Shown: piece by piece, positions 37,957 through 44,018 of the stretch
Layout of the letters: the number at the start of each line of letters is the position of its first letter
How positions within the stretch are numbered: the stretch's first letter is position 1
IMG/VR virus record: IMGVR_UViG_3300003323_000390
Span: 1-44,018 of that record
Source: a virus
Length of the DNA stretch: 44,018 nt
Direction: 5' to 3' (one strand)
Notes under the pieces: model-generated
What the model saw: only the letters and a program-made list of their open reading frames with translations
What the model was told of the DNA's origin: nothing
The model's database searches: none
Made by a program: the position numbers and the translations under genes

Positions 37957-38225
37957 TGACGGTATCGGCGTGGTCCGTATTGGCAATTCAGTGTTTGGTA
38001 AACCCGGCTTCCGCGTGGTGGTCGTGCGCCGCTCTGTTGTTCAGCGTAGATAATCTCCTTCAAGACATCCTGCGGAGTCATCTGGTATTGAAGACTGCCA
38101 GTCTTTTGCCCTCCTGTTACACTTGTCCATTGGCCTGTTGCAATTGCTGAAAGCGCCTCTGCTCGCAATGCATCCAAGTCGATTTGGAGCATTCCAACGA
38201 AGATTCCAGAGGGCGAACATGGCAT
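37953..38225 (-). CDS. gpW-like head-tail joining protein
   Basis: Start at 38225 has GAGGGGG seven bases upstream; an internal start at 38192 is possible. The segment MLQIDLDALRAEALSAIATG and TPQDVLKEIIYAEQQSGA matches gpW-like proteins (~70-90 aa). Position between large terminase and portal is the lambda position. It helps close the head for tail attachment. Confidence 0.7.
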   Translation of the reverse strand: MPCSPSGIFVGMLQIDLDALRAEALSAIATGQWTSVTGGQKTGSLQYQMTPQDVLKEIIYAEQQSGARPPRGSRVYQTLNCQYGPRRYRQ

Positions 38226-38319
38226 AATTGCCCCCTCTTCTACTCGCTATTGACTATCGAGGCAAGTCTGGAAATTTAAAGCAGAGGCGCACTCGAACCG
38301 CTGAGGCTGATAGAAATGG

Positions 38320-38490
38320 ATGATTAAGCCGAAACTCGCGCTAACGATTACTCGCGATATTCACCGAACTCCTTATTCGATTTACTCTGCAAATCTTGCT
38401 GGGCATCTCGTCCCAGCGCGGGAGCAATTCGTTACTTCGGTTGCTCAATCCATCGTCAGACACTATCGCAGGCTTTCGCGGGAATTTTGA
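38320..38490 (+). CDS. Small basic plus-strand protein (56 aa)
   Basis: ATG at 38320 (MIKPKLALTITRDIHRTPYS), ending SIVRHYRRLSREF. Mixed and basic, no membrane segment. It lies in a 425-base non-minus gap (38226-38650) between the gpW-like gene and the 38651 gene. It may be antisense to a leader of the portal unit. Weak support: composition and open frame; no clear Shine-Dalgarno. The remainder of this gap (38491-38544 and 38569-38650) shows only element copy 9 and a small hairpin near 38493-38510. Confidence 0.45.
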   Translation: MIKPKLALTITRDIHRTPYSIYSANLAGHLVPAREQFVTSVAQSIVRHYRRLSREF

Positions 38491-38544
38491 GGATGCGTGG
38501 TTAAACGCATCGCGGAATTCCGTAACCGCAAATCAAATATAGCG

Positions 38545-38568
38545 AGTTTCCGGCTATAGGCAAGAACT
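38545..38568 (-). promoter_or_regulatory. 24-bp palindromic element, copy 9 (upstream of head unit)
   Basis: AGTTTCCGGC, TATA, GGCAAGAACT. On the minus strand the distal half is GCCGGAAACT, so it points to the gpW/portal unit, 320 bases away. It lies in the long gap after the 38651 gene. Confidence 0.65.
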
Positions 38569-38650
38569 ATTCGCACTCCTCTAAAAGACGATCCCAGCAA
38601 TCCACACCGATGGCACTCCAATGGAGTCGGCGCGATTATGGGTAGGATGG

Positions 38651-38869
38651 TCATTCCACAAATGCGGCTGAGTCGGCTCGTTTTTCTTGGCGGGATTTAC
38701 CACGAACATCATCCCATACAAGCTCTGGGATGGATTCCCAATCCTTGCGTAAATCAAATTGGATTTCCTTTCCTTGTTTTGTGAAATACCGAATTTTAGC
38801 CGGACTTCCTGATAAGCCGCGATCTACGACGTATCCGATGTGATCGTGTGGATATTCTTTTGGATTCAT
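38651..38869 (-). CDS. Hypothetical protein (72 aa)
   Basis: Starts MNPKEYPHDHIGYVVDRGLS; basic and acidic mix (GKEIQFDLRKDWESIPELVW). Its start overlaps the terminase stop by 4 bases. No family recognised. Located next to TerL; a packaging accessory role is possible. Confidence 0.6.
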   Translation of the reverse strand: MNPKEYPHDHIGYVVDRGLSGSPAKIRYFTKQGKEIQFDLRKDWESIPELVWDDVRGKSRQEKRADSAAFVE

Positions 38870-40665
38870 GCTGCGTTTTCTTCTGGTGGTTGTTGCGCTA
38901 TAGGCGCGAGCGGGAAAAAGTTTCGGATGGTCGCAAGGACAAGATTCATCGAACTTGTAGCGAACGAGTGATCATCTTCCTTGACCTGCTTAAGTATCAC
39001 CTCAAAGACGCCGGTCTTTTTGTTGCGCTCCTTCACGTAGGCATAGCTATTCAATTGTGCAGGAAATCTCGGGTCAATGTCCTTGGCGATGCCGTAGTAG
39101 CCGTTTTTCCCGGCTTTGAGCGCCATCAGGTATCCGCCGATGACCGGCTTGCTCCAGCGGCGCGTGAGGCAATAACCAGCCGGAATACTGCGGTAGCGCT
39201 GGATTCGCTTAACCGCCTTGCCCGCAAATGCGTCCTCAATCTGCGGTTCGGAGTATGGGAGTGTGTAGCGAATGAGCGGATACCGTTTGCCGCGCGGGTC
39301 TTCTTTTTCGTGCGTGAATGAGTCCGCATCGTCCGAGAAAAACGCGTAACATCCCCATTCTTCGCAACGAGCGAACACCTGCCGCATCTCGTGGCCAGCA
39401 TCAAATGCTACGTCCCCAGGCTTCACACCGTGATGCTCGAAAAACTCGCGTGCAGCGGCCCATGTGGTGAGCCTCTGGTAATCAACTCGGCGTGAACTAC
39501 CGTCGCGCAAGAATTCGTCACACTGGCCCCAAAGGTGGAAGCCCTCGTTGTTTTGGCCGCTTTGCACGTCGAATGAGGCTACGCGAAGCTTTTCCTGTTC
39601 CGTTACCCATACTTGGCCGGTTGCGTAGTCACACAATCCATTCGCACTTCCTAGATCGGGAATAGTCGGAGTATATGACCGGCATTCGCGCTTCTTTACG
39701 AAGTCCTCATGCGGCTTCAAATCGCCCACCTTGGCTGCATTGATAGCCGCAAGATGCTCGGCAAGAAATTCACGCCACGGCATCCAGTGCGCGGCAGCAA
39801 ACGCAGCCCACTGGAAGCTTGCAAATTCCACAGGCGCATCTGGATTCATCGACTTGTAGTCCGCGTCGCGCTGAAGTGAATAGCGGTCGCGGCTGTTGTC
39901 TTGGTAGACGGCTTGGCAGTGCGGGCAAACGGCCTGAATGCTTTCGAGCGTAGCTGTTTCGGATTGGTATTCGTTCCAGATGAATATTCGCTCGCCATTG
40001 TAGGCTTGTTTGGCGCGCTCATCCCATAGCGGCAAGACAAGCTCGTTGCATTTCGTGCAGCGCCAGTGCCATTCCATTTGCGACCCCTGATAGTAGAATT
40101 GATCCACCTCGCGACCGGCATCCGCCGCTGTCGTGATGTGTGTGGCCTGACGATCCCAGCGCGCACCCATGCGCTTCTCGAATTCCACCAATCTCCCGTT
40201 TGGGTAGGTCGCTAAGTGACTTTCGTCGGTTTGGACGTAGCGCACTTGATCGGATTGTGCTTCCGTGATGCCGGGGCCAGAAATCTTTAGAAACTTGTGT
40301 CGAAACAGCCAAAGGTCATTGGTCTGTGCGTATTTGTCGTTTTTGAGCAGTCGGACAATATCAGGAACAGACTCCATCCACTCCCGTCCGCGAGTCTTGA
40401 CGAATTTGGAGGCATCATCGTCGGTCTGGCAAACCATGATTTGGTCGCCGACATCACACGCAATGCGCTTAGTATTGATGATTTGACCAGCAACCGTGCC
40501 GAGACAAGAGCTTGCCTTGTAGATCGTGAGTCGCTTTACGCGAATGTCATCGCTGGCATCGAGCGGCTTGCCGAGAAATGGATACATCGGCAGACGAAAC
40601 AAGCCGGTTACCGGACTCGTTTTATCGAATCGAATGTATTTTGCGGCGAAGTCGCGAGTTTTCAT
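38866..40665 (-). CDS. Large terminase subunit (GpA-like)
   Basis: 599 residues. P-loop-like YKASSCLGT at ~49-57 (a non-canonical Walker A as in lambda gpA), Walker B VRYVQTDESH (D147, E148), zinc-finger-like Cys pairs (RCTKCNEL, CPHCQAVY), and a C-terminal nuclease/packaging domain with VASFDVQSGQNNEGFHLW and GDVAFDAGHEMRQVFARC (acidic residues of the nuclease site). It drives ATP-dependent DNA packaging and cuts DNA at cos sites. The GpA type suggests cos-type ends, but no cos site is identified. Confidence 0.88.
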   Translation of the reverse strand: MKTRDFAAKYIRFDKTSPVTGLFRLPMYPFLGKPLDASDDIRVKRLTIYKASSCLGTVAGQIINTKRIACDVGDQIMVCQTDDDASKFVKTRGREWMESVPDIVRLLKNDKYAQTNDLWLFRHKFLKISGPGITEAQSDQVRYVQTDESHLATYPNGRLVEFEKRMGARWDRQATHITTAADAGREVDQFYYQGSQMEWHWRCTKCNELVLPLWDERAKQAYNGERIFIWNEYQSETATLESIQAVCPHCQAVYQDNSRDRYSLQRDADYKSMNPDAPVEFASFQWAAFAAAHWMPWREFLAEHLAAINAAKVGDLKPHEDFVKKRECRSYTPTIPDLGSANGLCDYATGQVWVTEQEKLRVASFDVQSGQNNEGFHLWGQCDEFLRDGSSRRVDYQRLTTWAAAREFFEHHGVKPGDVAFDAGHEMRQVFARCEEWGCYAFFSDDADSFTHEKEDPRGKRYPLIRYTLPYSEPQIEDAFAGKAVKRIQRYRSIPAGYCLTRRWSKPVIGGYLMALKAGKNGYYGIAKDIDPRFPAQLNSYAYVKERNKKTGVFEVILKQVKEDDHSFATSSMNLVLATIRNFFPLAPIAQQPPEENAA

Positions 40666-40859
40666 TGGGGATGCTCCATAAGCAACTTCAGATGAGCCAA
40701 TGCCATTTCTCCGCGAAGTCGGACAAATTTATCCCAATTTTTGTCAGATTGGTTCTGGAAATACCGAATGACTTGAACGAGTTGTTTTTTAGACACCCTT
40801 TTAGAAAGCATGTCTTCAGAAATATCGTTTGCGATTTGAAGTATGTCTTCTTCGCTCAT
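40662..40859 (-). CDS. Small helical protein (65 aa) in packaging region
   Basis: Starts MSEEDILQIANDISEDMLSK with a helix-rich fold (KKQLVQVIRYFQNQSDKNWD). ATGA overlap with terminase. Possibly a packaging accessory protein; no family recognised. Confidence 0.6.
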   Translation of the reverse strand: MSEEDILQIANDISEDMLSKRVSKKQLVQVIRYFQNQSDKNWDKFVRLRGEMALAHLKLLMEHPQ

Positions 40860-41356
40860 TCAACATTCGCCCATGCGGGCAGCTTCCCGTCCTTTTGCGC
40901 TCGTTCGATAGCAGCTACGCGGCAAGAACGGATATTATCCGCGTGGGCTTGGTAGAATTGTTCTGGCGATTCGGCGCGCGTAGCGTCCTGGCTCATGCTG
41001 ATGACGTAGGATTCGATGCCAAGTTTGATACTGAGGTCGTATTGCCGGAAGAATTCAGCAGCTTCGGATACGGGGATTTTCTCACCTTCCCGCTTCTCGG
41101 GAGCAACGGCTTTATCGAATTCTCTAAGCGACTTGAGTGCCTTGTTCCAATCATCCTGAGCTTCCGACAGATTGCCGACTTCGTTCTGGATCGCTTGCCG
41201 ATGGTTGCGCAGGGCTTCGTCGCCTTCCGGCTCTTGCATCGCGCGTAATCGTGTGAGTTCCACCTTGCGACGGTCAACCTCCTGCGCGCATCGGAGTTCG
41301 TGCTCTTCGAGTCGTCGAAGAGCGGCGGGAGCGCCTGTTTCAGAGCGGGTTGCCAT
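40856..41356 (-). CDS. Small terminase subunit candidate (166 aa)
   Basis: Helical and coiled-coil (RRLEEHELRCAQEVDRRKVE; NHRQAIQNEVGNLSEAQDDW), with a C-terminal helical part. Length and position before the large subunit and its accessory match a small terminase. No HTH motif could be certified at the N-terminus, so the assignment is by position. Confidence 0.5.
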   Translation of the reverse strand: MATRSETGAPAALRRLEEHELRCAQEVDRRKVELTRLRAMQEPEGDEALRNHRQAIQNEVGNLSEAQDDWNKALKSLREFDKAVAPEKREGEKIPVSEAAEFFRQYDLSIKLGIESYVISMSQDATRAESPEQFYQAHADNIRSCRVAAIERAQKDGKLPAWANVE

Positions 41357-41553
41357 TATTGAGTGTGTCCGTGCATGCGCCGAATCGCACCGAGTGTTTG
41401 CATTTGTCGGTCTAATTCAGCGTGCGTTTCATTGAGTTCTATCTCCAATCGCTCGGCGTGCAATTTCATATTCCGAAATGCCGGAGTATAAAATCCGTCA
41501 TAGTCTCGACTGTTTTTAGACTCCAGATCAGTGCGCGGCGTATTTGATTCCAT
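41356..41553 (-). CDS. Hypothetical helical protein (65 aa)
   Basis: Starts MESNTPRTDLESKNSRDYDG; the C-terminal helix (HAERLEIELNETHAELDRQM) is a likely coiled coil. Overlaps the terminase-small candidate by 1 base. Typical small phage accessory protein; function unknown. Confidence 0.6.
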   Translation of the reverse strand: MESNTPRTDLESKNSRDYDGFYTPAFRNMKLHAERLEIELNETHAELDRQMQTLGAIRRMHGHTQ

Positions 41554-41555
41554 GG

Positions 41556-41981
41556 CTACATCGGAATATCATCGCTATCATCCAAGTCCGGCGTTTTCAC
41601 AGTAGCTTCGCGCTCACTCGGCGAGGGGCTGGTTGATTCGCCCTTTCGGCCATTCGGCAAAAACTGGAAATCCTCGCCAGTCACCTTTAGCTTCGTGCGC
41701 TTCTGGCCGGTGGCCTTGTCGTCCCACGAATCCAGTGTCAGGCGGCCAGAGCAATATAGCGGGTCGCCCTTCTTGACGTATTCGGCCAGTAGTTCCGCCG
41801 ACTTCCCAAAGTAGACGAGATCAACAAAGGTCGTCTCTTCGTGCTTGTTTCCTTGGTCGTCTTTCCATGCGCGATTGATGGCAAGACCGACATCGGCAAT
41901 GGCTGTTCCCTTCGGGGAATATTTGACTTCGATCTGGCGGGTGACATTGCCCATAAGGGCTACGTGATTGAGGTTCGGCAT
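41556..41981 (-). CDS. ssb: Single-stranded DNA-binding protein
   Basis: 141 residues with the SSB OB-fold pattern: MPNLNHVALMGNVTRQIEVK, INRAWKDDQGNKHEETTFVD, LVYFGKSAELLAEYVKKGDP, CSGRLTLDSWDDKATGQKRT, and the acidic tip DLDDSDDIPM. SSB binds single-stranded DNA in replication and recombination. It is not next to the Sak4-like ATPase (11.8-12.8 kb), which would be its usual partner. Confidence 0.88.
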   Translation of the reverse strand: MPNLNHVALMGNVTRQIEVKYSPKGTAIADVGLAINRAWKDDQGNKHEETTFVDLVYFGKSAELLAEYVKKGDPLYCSGRLTLDSWDDKATGQKRTKLKVTGEDFQFLPNGRKGESTSPSPSEREATVKTPDLDDSDDIPM

Positions 41982-41983
41982 GG

Positions 41984-42247
41984 TTATTTCGTCGGGGTTT
42001 GCTGGTTGAGTTGTTTCATGATTGGGTCCGGATCGAGCCCGAAAAGTTGTCTACCGGTTAATTCGATTCCTGCTGCTTTTTCTAGCCGCTCAAGACGGAA
42101 AAGCGTCGAGTTAATAAACCAAGATGCGAATACAAACAGAATTATAGCTGAAATTCCATTCCAGCAGCCCGAATTAGATTTCGCATATCGCTGATCCAAT
42201 TCTTTAAGCTGCCAGTAATCAAATTTCGATTTTTGTTCGTGGTTCAT
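41984..42247 (-). CDS. Membrane protein (87 aa), single helix
   Basis: ATG at 42247 (MNHEQKSKFDYWQLKELDQR) overlaps the upstream stop by ATGA. One transmembrane helix (GISAIILFVFASWFINSTLF) then a soluble tail (RLERLEKAAGIELTGRQLFG). Function unknown; placed with SSB and packaging genes. Confidence 0.6.
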   Translation of the reverse strand: MNHEQKSKFDYWQLKELDQRYAKSNSGCWNGISAIILFVFASWFINSTLFRLERLEKAAGIELTGRQLFGLDPDPIMKQLNQQTPTK

Positions 42248-42449
42248 TTCCGAAACCCCCTCGCCCATTCTCCCTTAACGCGAGACATTACATCCAAGGC
42301 ATCGCACATCGCGACATCTTCCACCGTCACGCAATTGTCGCTGATAAGCCGCAGCGGGCCTTCTTGCAGTGCGTTCATGCCGTCTTTCCACCAGATGCGC
42401 TTGTTGCCGAAGAGCATTTGTAGGGGATGTTGGCGGTATTTGATGCGAC

Positions 42450-42453
<4 letters not shown>
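42244..42453 (-). CDS. Hypothetical protein (69 aa)
   Basis: Starts MSRIKYRQHPLQMLFGNKRI; basic, helical C-terminus (VAMCDALDVMSRVKGEWARG). Overlaps both neighbours by ATGA. Function unknown. Confidence 0.6.
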
Positions 42454-43126
<673 letters not shown>

Positions 43127-43139
<13 letters not shown>

Positions 43140-43429
43140 ACAGGAACACCCTCGATGGATTTGCGGGCCATTTCGGTCGTTGGGATGATTTCGATCACAC
43201 CTATAACCACGATTTCAGGAACGGCAGCCGGAAACCGACATGAATCCGGCTGAGTGGTTCCGTCTTGCGACAGTTGCGACAGCGTTGCCGCCCCGGCCCA
43301 TTGCCAGATGCGACGCGCGTTAGTGAGTGTTACTTCATCGCCCTCGCGCGAAGAGAGGATTCCGGCGAAAACGCCAGCCTGCGCGGCGCGGATGATGACG
43401 TATTGATTGATGTATTTGGTGTTTTTCAT
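43127..43429 (-). CDS. Phage protein of DUF6948-like type (100 aa)
   Basis: Starts MKNTKYINQYVIIRAAQAGV; the pattern YVIIRAAQAGVFAGILSSRE, LTNARRIWQWAGAATLSQLS and EIIPTTEMARKSI is a common small phage family (tentatively DUF6948) of unknown function. First gene of the right-hand minus unit, 36 bases below the palindromic element copy 10. Confidence 0.75.
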
Positions 43430-43465
43430 TGGGGTAAAAGTGACTTGCGATTTCTGTTCTCGCAG

Positions 43466-43489
43466 AATTCCCGTCTATTGACAAGAATT
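43466..43489. promoter_or_regulatory. 24-bp palindromic element, copy 10 (divergent gap, right end)
   Basis: AATTCCCGTC, TATT, GACAAGAATT. Between the divergent genes starting at 43429 (minus) and 43513 (plus); the CGGGAATT half faces the minus gene. It could control both. Confidence 0.7.
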
Positions 43490-43512
43490 ATTTTCAAGGG
43501 CAGGATTGGGGG

Positions 43513-44018
43513 ATGGATACCTCTGAAATTCTCGACTCTCTTATCTCTGATTCTAAAGACCTAAAAAAGATCAAAGCGCTTCTCGCTGGCAACAATATCC
43601 ACATTCAAAAAGGACACGACGGCAGCTGGTTTTTGGTGAAACCCGATGAAGTCACACTGCGCCGGGAGAAACTGGCAGAGGAATTCGACAATAAGGCACG
43701 TCAGTATCGAAACATCGGCGGCGCAGATGCTATCGTGGTCGCGGAAATGTATGCAAATTGGGCAAAGGATATTCGAGACGAATCCAATACGGCATTTCCA
43801 TCTCCCTCCGTCTTCGACAACCTGAACCGCCAGCTTGCCGAGCATGACGCGCAGAAGGATGGCGAGCGGTTGGACTCGGAGATTGTCGACTTCCTCGCCA
43901 CCATGTGGGAGACAGAGTCTAAGGGGCACTATCTCATGGGTCGCTGGTTCCCGAATGAGACTGGATCATTTCGGGATGCGATCAGGGCAAAGCTCGACCT
44001 CGCACGCTCACGCGGGGA
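43513..44018 (+). CDS. Hypothetical protein, partial (runs off right edge)
   Basis: ATG at 43513 (MDTSEILDSLISDSKDLKKI) after GGGGG; open to the edge, at least 168 residues. It contains QKDGERLDSEIVDFLA and LDLARSRG, related to the C-terminal part of the Lar-like gene at the left edge (QRDGERLDWLEKS, IDLARSRG). The N-terminal helical part is different. Function unknown; accessory early gene. Confidence 0.75.
   Translation, partial: MDTSEILDSLISDSKDLKKIKALLAGNNIHIQKGHDGSWFLVKPDEVTLRREKLAEEFDNKARQYRNIGGADAIVVAEMYANWAKDIRDESNTAFPSPSVFDNLNRQLAEHDAQKDGERLDSEIVDFLATMWETESKGHYLMGRWFPNETGSFRDAIRAKLDLARSRG
43994..44018. repeat. Terminal inverted repeat, right copy
   Basis: The last 25 bases are the exact reverse complement of bases 1-25. 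Both lie in the 3' parts of outward-running genes. See the left copy. Confidence 0.85.

Noticed and set aside
38270-38345. tRNA-like fragment (TTCGAGT with flanking stem)
   Set aside because: The T-stem does not pair properly and no acceptor stem was found.
38463-38654. Minus-strand 63-codon ORF overlapping the 38651 gene by ATGA
   Set aside because: It crosses the palindromic element and overlaps the plus-strand ORF; its composition is not protein-like. It could be real but was not listed.
38885-38905. GCGCTATAGGCGC near the terminase stop
   Set aside because: In coding sequence and lacks the outer AATT arms.

Overview
The window looks like most or all of a tailed double-stranded DNA phage (Caudoviricetes) with a long non-contractile, lambda-like (siphovirus) tail plan. 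Its morphogenesis genes follow the lambda order on the minus strand: small terminase candidate, GpA-type large terminase, gpW-like joiner, lambda-family portal, protease-scaffold, decoration protein, major capsid protein, head-tail and tail completion proteins, tail tube, chaperone, tape measure, tail tip and fibres. The host is not identifiable from sequence alone. Shine-Dalgarno sites at some starts, a GH75 chitosanase-like lysin and signal-peptide proteins fit a Gram-negative-like bacterium, but that is inference. No host genes, integrase or attachment site are visible. The two contig ends carry the same 25 bp in inverted orientation, inside two genes with related C-termini, so the contig probably stops at an assembly repeat and both edge genes are incomplete.

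Layout. 1-4.4 kb (minus): tightly coupled small genes, many with CxxC zinc-binding motifs, plus a nucleoside-deoxyribosyltransferase-like/coiled-coil protein and a Lar-like partial protein. 4.4-14.9 kb (minus): replication, recombination and modification genes: beta sliding clamp, IbrB/IbrA pair, SF2 helicase, HNH endonuclease, MazG-like pyrophosphohydrolase, Sak4-like ATPase, a small SPFH-like membrane protein, a ParB-like protein and a small HTH protein. 14.95-15.0 kb: a divergent control region. 15.0-16.3 kb (plus): a short operon with a RuvC-like resolvase. 16.3-18.05 kb (minus): lysis genes and a stand-alone response-regulator receiver domain. 18-23.8 kb (minus): tail fibres and tail tip. 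23.8-24.75 kb: a non-coding island with a candidate small RNA, hairpins and two tRNA genes. 24.75-25.35 kb (plus): two accessory genes. 25.35-43.4 kb (minus): tail, head and packaging genes, SSB and accessory genes, interrupted by a plus-strand secreted protein at 36 kb.

Two sequence signals cut across the gene map. First, about ten copies of a 24-bp palindromic element (AATTCTTGCC, TATA, GGCAAGAATT and variants) sit next to the start of nearly every transcription unit. They look like operators or phage-specific promoters. The HTH protein beside the tandem pair at 14.96-15.0 kb is the obvious candidate regulator. Second, a short word, AAGTCRCTT, occurs exactly 25 times (about 0.7 expected by chance), on both strands, inside and outside genes. 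Its function is unknown.

Most genes overlap their upstream neighbour by 4 bp (ATGA or GTGA), which implies translational coupling. That pattern was used to pick starts and to find several genes shorter than 60 codons.
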